A stretch of 64,000 bases of DNA, taken from positions 558,001-622,000 of the forward strand of contig NZ_JBHFPV010000001.1 in the NCBI RefSeq assembly GCF_042611095.1, read 5' to 3'. The notes below the pieces were generated by a model, which saw nothing but the letters and a program-made list of their open reading frames with translations, did not search any database and was not told the DNA's origin. Positions 55,401 through 63,492 of the stretch are shown one piece after another; the stretch's first letter is position 1; each line of letters opens with the position of its first letter. Source of the stretch: Meishania litoralis (GTDB lineage Bacteria > Bacteroidota > Bacteroidia > Flavobacteriales > Flavobacteriaceae). Position numbers and translations under genes: made by a program.

Positions 55401-55982
55401 TTACAAATTTTTCAGCGCCAGTTTAATGATGTTCTCGACGCTTAAGGTGGTATCTTGGCTTAAAACCTTTTCGACAGCCTTTTCAGCCTGTCTTCTGGCA
55501 AATCCAAGAACCTCTAATGCAGATAACGCTTCTTCTTTATTTGTATTGTTCGATTGAACGGAAACTTCGCCAATATCGTAGACTTTTAAAATCTTGTCGC
55601 GCAAATCTAAAATTACCCGTTGGGCCGTTTTGGCACCTATACCCTTGATGGCCTGTATCGACCGCACATCTTCGTTTGCGATCGCATCTCGGATCTGTAG
55701 TGGTGTCATCGAAGAAAGCATGGTTCGTGCGGTACTCGATCCAATACCTGAAACGGACAATAGCAAACGAAAAATCTCTCGTTCAGTTTTCTCAAAAAAA
55801 CCAAAAAGAGTATGCGAATCTTCTTTGACCTGTAAATGAGTATATAGATTGATACTTTCCGTATCCTTTATTTGCGAAAACGTATGGAGTGAAATGTTCA
55901 CAAAGTAGCCTACCCCACCACATTCAATAATAAGATGTGTCGGGTTCTTTTCTACAAGTTTGCCTCTTAAGTGATGGATCAT
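55401..55982 (-). CDS. ruvA: Holliday junction branch migration protein RuvA
   Basis: A 193 aa DNA-binding protein that holds a Holliday junction for the RuvB motor. The start is MIHHLRGKLVEK at 55982, five codons inside a longer open frame. The OB-fold domain is residues 1-65, then two helix-hairpin-helix motifs (LLSVSGIGSSTARTML and IQAIKGIGAKTAQRVIL) and the C-terminal domain III (LSALEVLGFARRQAEKAV) that binds RuvB. It stands between maeB and sprA; its genetic link to sprA is common in flavobacteria though their functions differ. Confidence 0.96.
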   Translation of the reverse strand: MIHHLRGKLVEKNPTHLIIECGGVGYFVNISLHTFSQIKDTESINLYTHLQVKEDSHTLFGFFEKTEREIFRLLLSVSGIGSSTARTMLSSMTPLQIRDAIANEDVRSIQAIKGIGAKTAQRVILDLRDKILKVYDIGEVSVQSNNTNKEEALSALEVLGFARRQAEKAVEKVLSQDTTLSVENIIKLALKNL

Positions 55983-56100
55983 GGAATTAAAGTTCAAATT
56001 ACAAACATCAAGTTCAAAAAAAGGCCAGCTGATGAACGCTAATGCGCCGATGATAGCAATCTAATGCTACCTAGTATAGCCCAGTCAATACTGACAACCG

Positions 56101-58407
56101 CTACCGATTACCATTCACCATTGTCTTGGCCTTCTTTCTTTTTTCCCGTTCTTGTGCATCGATTGCGGCCACTGCCGCCATATTGACAATTTCATCGACA
56201 CTTGCCCCTAAGGGAATGATATGTACCGCCTTGCGCAGGCCGACCATTATCGGCCCGATACTATCGGCATGGTTAAGTTCCTTAAGCAACTTGTAGGTAA
56301 TGTTCGCTGATTCCAAGTTGGGAAAAATAAGCGTATTCACCTTCATGCCGGATACTTTTGAAAAAGGAAATTTACTCGAACTCAATTCTTTGTTCAGGGC
56401 AAAATCGGCCTGGATCTCGCCATCTACCAAAAGGTCAGGATCTGTTTCGTGCAAAATACCGACCGCCTTTCTCACCTTGTTTGCAGAAGCATGGTTTGAA
56501 GAACCAAAATTCGCATAGGATACCAGAGCGATGACCGGACTAAAACCAAATGTTTTTGCAACATTGGCCGCCATTCTTGTAATCTCGGCCAATTCTTCGG
56601 CATTAGGATCTATGTTTATCGATGTATCGGCCAAGAAAATCGGACCGCGGTCGGTTGCCATTATATGTACCGTCGATACCCTTTTGACGTTGGCCGCCCT
56701 TCCAATTACTTCAAAAATAGGTTTGACCAAGGTAGGATATGCCCTTGAATAGCCCGAAATCATACCATCGGCATCACCTTCCAACACCATCATAGAGCCA
56801 TAATAGGTACGCTCGCGCATTTTCTGTCGGGCACCGTACAAGGTAACCCCGTCGCGTTGTCTATCATGGAAATATTTACGAGCATATTGTTCACGTTTCT
56901 TATCGGCCTCATCGGCATGCGAATCTATGACCATAATATCGGCGTCAAAATCAAGTTCTTTTTTCAAAGTCTTGATAATATGTTTTTTTCCTAAAAGTAT
57001 AGGAACGGCGATTCCTTCTTCATAAGTGATCTGCGCGGCTTTCATAACGTCCAATTGGTCCGCCTCGGCAAATACGATCTTTTTTGGCTTCATTCTCGCC
57101 CGATCGTGCAATTGCCTGACGATTTTATTATCGTTGCCCGAACGCTGTAACAGTTCTTCTCGATACTTGTCCCAATCTTCGATAGGCATCCTCGCGACAC
57201 CACTGTCCATCGCCGCTTTTGCCACCGCTGGGGGAACCTCTGCAATCAATCTCGGATCAAAGGGCTTGGGTATAATATATTCCCTACCGAAGGCCAACCG
57301 GGTCTTGCCGTAGGCAATATTCACTTGTTCGGGAACATTTTCCTCGGTCAATCTGGCAAGGGCCCTTACGGCGGCCATTTTCATTTCTTCATTGATCTTG
57401 GTCGCCCTTACATCTAACGCACCCCTGAAAATGAATGGAAATCCTAAAACATTGTTCACCTGGTTCGGATGATCTGATCGACCTGTTGCCATGATGATAT
57501 CATTACGCGTCTTCAGCGCCAAGTCATAGTCTATTTCAGGGTTTGGATTGGCCATAGCAAAGACAATCGGGTCTTTTGCCATCGATTTCAGCATCTTTGG
57601 ACTAACGATATCGGCAATGGATAGTCCAATAAAAACATCGGCATTCTTCATGGCCTCTTCCAAAGTATCGATTTTGCGGTCCGTGGCAAACTCGAGCTTT
57701 GCGGGGGAAATATTCTCGGCATCGCTTCTAATGACCCCCTTGCTATCCAACATGACGATATTTTCTGCCTTTGCCCCAAAAGCCTTGTACAACTTAGTGC
57801 AAGAAACGGCAGCTGCCCCAGCGCCACTGATTACAATATTTACCTTTTCAATTTTTTTCTTTGCGATCTTCAATGCGTTAAGCAGTGCCGCCGCCGATAT
57901 AATGGCCGTACCATGTTGGTCATCATGCATTACCGGAATGTCGAGTTCTTCTTTTAACCTACGCTCGATTTCGAAAGCCTCAGGGGCTTTAATATCCTCT
58001 AAATTGATTCCGCCAAAAGTGGGCGCTATTATTTTTACGGTCTCGACGAACTTGTCAACATCTTTTGTGTCAAGTTCGATATCGATTCCGTCGATATCGG
58101 CAAAAATCTTGAAGAGCAGGCCTTTGCCCTCCATTACGGGTTTTGATGCTTCCGGACCGATATCGCCCAAACCCAAAACTGCCGTACCGTTTGAAATGAT
58201 GGCCACTAGGTTGCCTTTTGCTGTATAGCGGTATACATTTTCCTTTTCCTTTTTGATTTCGAGACAAGGTTCGGCCACACCCGGGGAATAGGCCAACGCG
58301 AGGTCGCGCTGCGTTGCATAAGGTTTCGTCGGAACCACCTTTATTTTGCCCGGTTGGGGCTTAGCATGGTAGATCAAGGCTTCCCTACGTTGCTTTTGCT
58401 TGCTCAT
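56101..58407 (-). CDS. maeB: NADP-dependent malic enzyme with phosphotransacetylase-like C-terminus
   Basis: A 768 aa MaeB-type enzyme that decarboxylates malate to pyruvate with formation of NADPH. Residues about 1-430 are the malic enzyme part: KPYATQRDLALAYSPGVAEP, GNLVAIISNGTAVLGLGDIG, DDQHGTA and the nucleotide site VISGAGAAAVSC. Residues about 440-768 are a phosphate acetyltransferase-like domain (DRGPIFLADTSINIDP, ASANKVRKAVG), which in MaeB is regulatory and usually inactive as a transferase. The length is normal. It lies 118 bases upstream of ruvA. Confidence 0.96.
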   Translation of the reverse strand: MSKQKQRREALIYHAKPQPGKIKVVPTKPYATQRDLALAYSPGVAEPCLEIKKEKENVYRYTAKGNLVAIISNGTAVLGLGDIGPEASKPVMEGKGLLFKIFADIDGIDIELDTKDVDKFVETVKIIAPTFGGINLEDIKAPEAFEIERRLKEELDIPVMHDDQHGTAIISAAALLNALKIAKKKIEKVNIVISGAGAAAVSCTKLYKAFGAKAENIVMLDSKGVIRSDAENISPAKLEFATDRKIDTLEEAMKNADVFIGLSIADIVSPKMLKSMAKDPIVFAMANPNPEIDYDLALKTRNDIIMATGRSDHPNQVNNVLGFPFIFRGALDVRATKINEEMKMAAVRALARLTEENVPEQVNIAYGKTRLAFGREYIIPKPFDPRLIAEVPPAVAKAAMDSGVARMPIEDWDKYREELLQRSGNDNKIVRQLHDRARMKPKKIVFAEADQLDVMKAAQITYEEGIAVPILLGKKHIIKTLKKELDFDADIMVIDSHADEADKKREQYARKYFHDRQRDGVTLYGARQKMRERTYYGSMMVLEGDADGMISGYSRAYPTLVKPIFEVIGRAANVKRVSTVHIMATDRGPIFLADTSINIDPNAEELAEITRMAANVAKTFGFSPVIALVSYANFGSSNHASANKVRKAVGILHETDPDLLVDGEIQADFALNKELSSSKFPFSKVSGMKVNTLIFPNLESANITYKLLKELNHADSIGPIMVGLRKAVHIIPLGASVDEIVNMAAVAAIDAQEREKRKKAKTMVNGNR

Positions 58408-58427
58408 ATAGTGCGATTTTTGAAAAC

Positions 58428-58435
58428 AAATTTAA
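58428..58435 (-). promoter_or_regulatory. Possible -7 box of maeB
   Basis: Minus strand TAAATTTG, 20 bases before the ATG, matches TAnnTTTG, but no TTG element is found at normal spacing. Confidence 0.3.
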
Positions 58436-58535
58436 GGGTATTCTTTAGAAAAGTATGCTTGGAAAAGCTTTTAATCAGGCAGCAACGTTTTATAGAAGCA
58501 ACATAGGATTATGAACACAGACTTTATCAATAAAT

Positions 58536-59855
58536 CTATAAATCATCATTAATTTCTTTGCTAACATTTAAGCGCAAAGCGAGAAGCGCCGCAATAATAA
58601 AAAAGGCCCCTGCAAAAAGCATGGCATTTATTGCACTTCCGCCCAAAAGATACTTGTAGATTGGGCCAAAGCTCAAGGTTTCGATTCCCATGGGTATTAC
58701 GATCATCATGTTCAAGATACCCATATAGACACCTCTTCGTTCTTGTGGAACCACTTTCGACACCATCGTATAAGGTATTCCCATCATTGCCGCCCAACCA
58801 ATACCGAACAAAACCATAGGCGCCAAAACCAGTATGGGGTCTTTGATAAATGGAATTGAAAATAGTGCCAAGCCCGTACCTATCAAGCTGTAGGCGTATA
58901 TTTTTTTACCTCCATATTTTAAGGTCAGCGGAACTAATGCAAGGGCAACGACCATGGTTACAATATTATAGGTCAGGCTCATTTGGGCCGATTGTGAAGC
59001 AGCCTCGGAGGTGGAATAGCCCAAAGTCGCCTTGAACAGAGGTGTTATGTACTGCCAATACACAAATAGCGCATACCATTGAAAAAGATAGACCGCACCC
59101 AATTTCCACATGAAAGAAGGCATTTCTTTTATTGCTTCGGCTATTTCTTCAAATGGTTTGGCGATTCGACGGCCAAACGAAAGGCTTCTATTGCGCTGAA
59201 TTTCAGAAAGTTCCCCTTCGGAAGGAGGGATTTCAGGCGTTTTCAATACCGACCACAATATGGTCGTTATCGACAGGATGCCCCCGATATAAAATGAATA
59301 ATACAACCATTTCGGAATCTCGCCTGCAACTTCAATCGAATCGCCACCGAACAAATATTGGAACAAGACAATCGATCCATTCGCCAAAAGTATTCCCGCT
59401 CCTACAAAAAGACTCTGCATTTGGTAACCCAAACTCAGTTGTTTTTCGGGTAATTTATCGCCAACAAATGCGCGATAAGGCTCCATTGCCATATTATTTC
59501 CCACATCGAGAATCCACAGTAATCCGACCGCAAACCATAAGACAGGACTTGTCGGAAAGGCAAATAAACAAAGACTTCCTATTATGGCACCTATCAAGAA
59601 ATAGGGTTTTCTTCGGCCCCATCGCGGTGACCAAGTCTTATCGGACATGGCACCGATAATAGGTTGTACTATGAGTCCGGTGACGGGACCGGCGATATTC
59701 AAAATCGGCAACATATCTTCCGGTGCGCCCAGATAAAGAAAAATAGGGTTAATAGCAGTTTGTTGAAGGCCAAAACTATATTGAATGCCTAAAAAGCCGA
59801 CGTTCATATTGAAAATCTGCCAAAAACTAAGGCTCGGTTTTTTTATCAAGTTCAT
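58536..59855 (-). CDS. MFS transporter, SLC45/sugar type
   Basis: A 439 aa polytopic inner-membrane protein with 12 predicted helices. The N-terminal half reads SFWQIFNMNVGFLGIQYSFG, with GALSD-like loop GAMSDKTWSPRWGRRKPY, a signature of the SLC45/sugar-proton symporter group. The central cytoplasmic loop (about residues 205-240) is basic and polar. The sugar or other substrate is not decided by sequence. It stands alone here, with no polysaccharide utilisation genes beside it. Confidence 0.88.
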   Translation of the reverse strand: MNLIKKPSLSFWQIFNMNVGFLGIQYSFGLQQTAINPIFLYLGAPEDMLPILNIAGPVTGLIVQPIIGAMSDKTWSPRWGRRKPYFLIGAIIGSLCLFAFPTSPVLWFAVGLLWILDVGNNMAMEPYRAFVGDKLPEKQLSLGYQMQSLFVGAGILLANGSIVLFQYLFGGDSIEVAGEIPKWLYYSFYIGGILSITTILWSVLKTPEIPPSEGELSEIQRNRSLSFGRRIAKPFEEIAEAIKEMPSFMWKLGAVYLFQWYALFVYWQYITPLFKATLGYSTSEAASQSAQMSLTYNIVTMVVALALVPLTLKYGGKKIYAYSLIGTGLALFSIPFIKDPILVLAPMVLFGIGWAAMMGIPYTMVSKVVPQERRGVYMGILNMMIVIPMGIETLSFGPIYKYLLGGSAINAMLFAGAFFIIAALLALRLNVSKEINDDL

Positions 59856-60053
59856 TTGAAGAAAGTTTGGTCGTAAATCAGTCTAACAATATAACATATA
59901 AACAAATAGAAAACCTAAATTTTACTCGATAATCGAGATTTAAACCTGCGGGGCGGCCAAATGCTCCGCCGCTTACCCGACAAACATTCAGCCAAGTAGT
60001 TTACTATAAAAAACACCGCACGGCGATACTCAGGACGCCCTATTCAGGCTTGG
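59856..60053. other. Spacer with a GC-rich patch and a small palindrome
   Basis: This 198-base spacer between queG and the MFS gene, both on the minus strand, holds the palindrome CTCGATAATCGAG (59925-59937), flanked by AAACCTAAAT and TTTAAACCT, and then a GC-rich segment at about 59946-60050 that differs from the AT-rich spacers elsewhere in the window. No reading frame is convincing. It may be a copy of a repeated element or the remnant of one. Confidence 0.35.
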
Positions 60054-60971
60054 TCAACCTAAAAAATCGATATTTCTTTTCAGCCCCGAAAACTTGGTGC
60101 GCTTGACCGCGGATTTCTGAAATACTTTTTTAAAAACATCTTCGGTAATCTCCTCCCAATCCTTTTTAGACATGGACAACAACTCCGGATGCGGGTCGAA
60201 CAAAGGCTCATTATGGGCTTTTGAAAACCGATTCCAAGGGCATACGTCTTGACAAATATCACAACCGAACATCCAATCGTCGAATTGTCCTTTTACCGAA
60301 GAAGGAATCTCGTTCTTCAGTTCAATCGTAAAGTATGAGATACATTTGCTGCCATCGACCACATACGGTGCTACTATGGCCTCGGTGGGACAGGCATCGA
60401 TACATGCGGTACATGTACCGCAATGGTCAGTCACGGGCATATCATATTCAAGTTCCAAATCGACTATCAGTTCGGCAACAAAATAGAAAGAGCCCACTTC
60501 CTTGGTCAATAGATTGCTATTCTTGCCAATCCAGCCAAGACCGCTTTTGGCGGCCCATGCCTTGTCCAACACCGGTGCTGAATCTACAAAGGCCCGCCCG
60601 TCGATGTCTCCGATTTCATCTGAAATAAACTCTTGGAGTTTCCTTAATTTGGACTTTATTACGTGATGATAATCTTGTCCGTAGGCGTATTTGGAAACCT
60701 TATACGAATCAGAGTTTTGCCTTTCGGAAGGATAATAGTTCAACAACAGCGATATTACCGATTTGGCCCCTTCGACCAATAATCTCGGGTCCAACCGCTT
60801 GTCAAAATGATTTTCCATATACCCCATTTCACCGTGCATGCCTTGATTGAGCCATTTTTCCAATCGCGGGGCTTCTTCTTCCAAGAAACAGGCCTTTGAA
60901 ATTCCACAAGACAAAAAACCGAGGCGCTTGGCTTCGGTTTTTATCAAATATGTTCGTTTACTTAAAGACAT
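60054..60971 (-). CDS. queG: Epoxyqueuosine reductase QueG
   Basis: A 305 aa cobalamin- and Fe-S-dependent enzyme that makes the last step of queuosine biosynthesis, epoxyqueuosine to queuosine in tRNA. Two [4Fe-4S] binding motifs are visible: CGTCTACIDACP (Cys184, 187, 190 and 194) and CDICQDVCPWN (Cys237, 240 and 244); Cys210 is a further ligand. Cobalamin-pocket residues are in FVDSAPVLDKAWA with Asp130 as the probable acid. The length is a little shorter than E. coli QueG. Codons about 10-20 form a terminator-like hairpin at DNA level, and the same 33 bases occur in the spacer after the c-type cytochrome gene. Confidence 0.95.
   Translation of the reverse strand: MSLSKRTYLIKTEAKRLGFLSCGISKACFLEEEAPRLEKWLNQGMHGEMGYMENHFDKRLDPRLLVEGAKSVISLLLNYYPSERQNSDSYKVSKYAYGQDYHHVIKSKLRKLQEFISDEIGDIDGRAFVDSAPVLDKAWAAKSGLGWIGKNSNLLTKEVGSFYFVAELIVDLELEYDMPVTDHCGTCTACIDACPTEAIVAPYVVDGSKCISYFTIELKNEIPSSVKGQFDDWMFGCDICQDVCPWNRFSKAHNEPLFDPHPELLSMSKKDWEEITEDVFKKVFQKSAVKRTKFSGLKRNIDFLG
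60913..60945 (-). repeat. 33-base exact repeat inside the queG coding sequence
   Basis: These bases code for residues about 10-20 of QueG (IKTEAKRLGFL) and are identical to the intergenic terminator at 62781-62813. The flanks of the two copies differ. At RNA level the queG copy folds into the same hairpin about 30 bases into the coding region. Confidence 0.85.
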
Positions 60972-61128
60972 AGATCGAAGTTAAACATTATACCACCATT
61001 GATACAGAAAAAATGCTTGATTGTCATAATGAGTTTCAGTGTTTTTATTCTTATAAACTATAAACATGAGCATGTTTTCAATTTTTATTATGTAAATCGG
61101 ATAGTAAATATTTGGAAGCAGGCCATAT

Positions 61129-61168
61129 AAAAAACGACCGAGGTGCCTAAAAGTTAGCACCTCGGTCG
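61129..61168 (-). terminator. Terminator of the kelch-like lipoprotein gene
   Basis: A perfect 12-base stem, CGACCGAGGTGC (61135-61146) with GCACCTCGGTCG (61157-61168), a 10-base loop and, reading the minus strand, a T-run of six (61129-61134). It begins about 50 bases after the stop codon. Confidence 0.9.
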
Positions 61169-61216
61169 CAAATAACTTGAAAGGGCACAAAGCCCAAAAA
61201 AGATTAAAACTTATAT

Positions 61217-62479
61217 CTATTTACCATCCATGGCCCACACATCATTCATAAAACCATTGTCTAACCCACCAATGACCCATACCTGATCGTTGAATACAAC
61301 TGTAGAGTGCTCACCTCGGGCCGCAAAATTAGCAAGTGGGAAGGATTGTGCCCAACTTATGCCATCGTCACTGTACCATATATCATTCACTGCTGTCGTA
61401 GAAAACCCACCAATGACCCAAAGCTTATCTTGGAAACCAGTCATTGTCATGTTTACAGGTGCTGCAGAAAAAGGTGCGTCTGAGGTGGCCTCGGTCCACG
61501 TCACACCATCTTCGCTATACCATACGTCTCTATAGTTAATATTACCGTTCCAGCCCCCAGTAACCCAAATCTTGTTATCAAAGACTGTAGTGGCATGTCC
61601 GGACCTGACCGGAAATTGTGCCGAGGCAGTCGCCTCTTCCCACGTAACACCATCGGTGGTGAACCAAACGTCATTCTTGTAGTCAACACCATCATAACCA
61701 CCCATAACAAAAAGTTTGTCTCCTAACACAGCAGCGGTCAGCCCATCTCTAGCTCCAAAACCGGCCGCAGCATTCCGTTCAGTCCAATCTGTCCCATTCG
61801 CACTAGACCAAACATCTTGGCGATATCCTGTAACATCTTCACCGCCAATTACCCATAACTGATCCAGAAAAACGGCCGAGGCATGACTAAACCTACCTAC
61901 AAATCCTGCCGCTTCAGTGACCAAGGACCAAGTTGCTCCATCGGTAGATGACCAAACATCATCTTGGAAAGCCACATCATCTTCTCCAGCAATCACCCAA
62001 ATTTTGCCATCAAATACAACCGAGGTATGACCCTTTCGTGCTGTAAATTCGGCTGCGGCAGTAACTGGTGATGTGGGAGCTGTTAAACCTCGAGTGGTGA
62101 AACCAAACACACCACTTGAAGTGGTTGCTCCATTAGCATCCTTAGCAACGACCTTCCAATTATAGTTCGTCGCAATATCAAGACTATTTGTTACCGCTGT
62201 AGTTGTACCTGTAAGGCCACCAATTAACAGTGTCGAAGGGTCCGAAGTCCTATCTAGAAAGACCTCATAACTTACGGCATCACCTTCTGGATCTGTTGCG
62301 GTCTCCCATGTAAATGTGGGCAGAAGATCAATCCCTTGTGCTCCATTGGGAGCTTCCAATAAGTTAAAAGCTTCAGGAGCCTTATTAACAGGGTCGATTG
62401 GCGGCGAGCCATCATCATTGCCGCATGAAAACGTAACAACCACTGTTAAACATAAAAAACTAAGACGAGTTATTTTCAT
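61217..62479 (-). CDS. Six-blade kelch-like surface lipoprotein
   Basis: A 420 aa protein. The N-terminus has a lipoprotein signal ending FSCG (Cys19), followed by a fibronectin-III-like domain of about 100 residues (LPTFTWETATDPEGD, NYNWKVVAKDANG). From about residue 145 six repeats of 45 or so residues follow. Each has the form of a kelch blade: VFDGKIWVIAGED, VFLDQLWVIGGED, VLGDKLFVMGGYD, VFDNKIWVTGGWN, GFQDKLWVIGGFS and VFNDQVWVIGGLD, followed by DVWxSxDGxxW. The last blade is cut short, as is usual in a closed propeller. It should form a beta-propeller on the outer surface; the ligand is unknown. Confidence 0.85.
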   Translation of the reverse strand: MKITRLSFLCLTVVVTFSCGNDDGSPPIDPVNKAPEAFNLLEAPNGAQGIDLLPTFTWETATDPEGDAVSYEVFLDRTSDPSTLLIGGLTGTTTAVTNSLDIATNYNWKVVAKDANGATTSSGVFGFTTRGLTAPTSPVTAAAEFTARKGHTSVVFDGKIWVIAGEDDVAFQDDVWSSTDGATWSLVTEAAGFVGRFSHASAVFLDQLWVIGGEDVTGYRQDVWSSANGTDWTERNAAAGFGARDGLTAAVLGDKLFVMGGYDGVDYKNDVWFTTDGVTWEEATASAQFPVRSGHATTVFDNKIWVTGGWNGNINYRDVWYSEDGVTWTEATSDAPFSAAPVNMTMTGFQDKLWVIGGFSTTAVNDIWYSDDGISWAQSFPLANFAARGEHSTVVFNDQVWVIGGLDNGFMNDVWAMDGK

Positions 62480-62878
62480 AATCTTATTATTTTGACTTAA
62501 TATTTGATTGCTTACTTAAAAAATCCAATTCGCAGATATTTTCTAAATAATATTAGAACCAACAACTTCGTTCGATAAGTGAATGACAATCACTGATTTT
62601 GCGAACAAAAATAATAAAACTTTAATCGGTTGTTAATGATTTTTCGACGTATGGAACATTTTATGTCGAACGAAATTCCGGTATAGGGCGATTCATGCCA
62701 TGAAACAAGGGGTATTTGTTTTGAATGGTTGATTTTGACTCCTAATTGGTTGTTAATAAAAAACTACCTAATTACTTATAAAAAAACCGAGGCGCTTGGC
62801 TTCGGTTTTTATCTTTTGTGTCATCATACTTCGGTTCATATTCCGAAGGTACGTTAATTTTTAAATTTACTTATGGCA
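62480..62878. other. 399-base spacer with terminator and AT-rich promoter region
   Basis: It holds the promoter side of the kelch lipoprotein gene and the 3' end of the c-type cytochrome transcript. A TATTTTTG box (minus strand, 62606-62613) is 127 bases upstream of the lipoprotein ATG, without a TTG partner. The inverted repeat TTCGAC and GTCGAA (about 62643-62671) and the direct repeat GGTTGTTAAT (about 62628 and 62750) are visible. No gene is seen. Confidence 0.4.
62781..62813 (-). terminator. Terminator of the c-type cytochrome gene, copy of a queG segment
   Basis: A 12-base stem with one G-U pair (AAAAACCGAGGC and GCTTCGGTTTTT) closes a 5-base loop. Reading the minus strand it ends with a T-run and lies about 66 bases after the cytochrome stop. 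All 33 bases are identical to the queG coding segment at 60913-60945. Confidence 0.8.
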
Positions 62879-63466
62879 TCAAGATGAAGGTGGAATGTAA
62901 GCCGGTACTACATTTTCTATGGGCTTTATCGATTTAAGATAAGAGAAAATGGCCTCTATATCTTCATCTGTCAGATAGGCATAATGCCTGGGCATGGGGG
63001 GCATTATAGGTCTGGAACTTTCCAATCCCTTGAATTTGGCCTCCCGTAAAGCCCTGGTAAACTGCTCCAAGGTCCACGTGCCTATACCCGTCTCATGAGG
63101 CGTTAAGTTTCCTGCAAAAGAAGTACCCCAAGGACCTACGGCTGCGGTCAGATCCCCTTTAAAAAGAACCCAAGGCCCTAATAGAACATTTTCAGGCACA
63201 GGGGGAAGCCCTGCGGCAGTCTCAAAGCCCATCATATACTTTTCAATATCGTTTACGGGGCCATGCTCCGACATTTTTTTTGGCGTATGGCAATCCGCAC
63301 ATCCAAGAACATCGACCATATATTTACCCCGTTCCACTTTGTTTGGGGCATCTGCTTTACTTTCGGTTTCGCTCGAAGCGATAGTAGTGTCCTTTGCTTT
63401 TTTCTCAGTGCAAGCCAATAGTATCGTCACCAAAGCTGCCATTATAAATGTGATTTTGATTCTCAT
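62879..63466 (-). CDS. c-type cytochrome lipoprotein
   Basis: A 195 aa lipid-anchored monoheme cytochrome. The N-terminus has a lipoprotein signal ending LLAC (Cys19). A polar linker leads to the heme motif CADCH (Cys56, Cys59, His60), with Met155 or Met158 in IMPPMPRH as the likely axial ligand, and a final helix DEDIEAIFSYLKSI. It should carry electrons in the periplasm or on the outer membrane. It lies 26 bases downstream of a partial lipoprotein gene on the same strand and is probably co-transcribed with it. The partner oxidoreductase is not in the window. Confidence 0.92.
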   Translation of the reverse strand: MRIKITFIMAALVTILLACTEKKAKDTTIASSETESKADAPNKVERGKYMVDVLGCADCHTPKKMSEHGPVNDIEKYMMGFETAAGLPPVPENVLLGPWVLFKGDLTAAVGPWGTSFAGNLTPHETGIGTWTLEQFTRALREAKFKGLESSRPIMPPMPRHYAYLTDEDIEAIFSYLKSIKPIENVVPAYIPPSS

Positions 63467-63492
63467 ATATTTTTAATTTAGAAATTCGACAT

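Noticed and set aside
57548..58228. A 226-codon frame on the plus strand opposite maeB
   Set aside because: It is the complement of a well-supported enzyme gene and its translation is hydrophobic and low-complexity (Ser/Ile/Phe), typical of a shadow frame.
59855..60971. Functional link of queG with the neighbouring MFS gene as queuosine precursor transporter
   Set aside because: The MFS protein has the SLC45/sugar-type signature, not that of the QueT/YhhQ-type transporters, and the genes are separated by a 198-base spacer.
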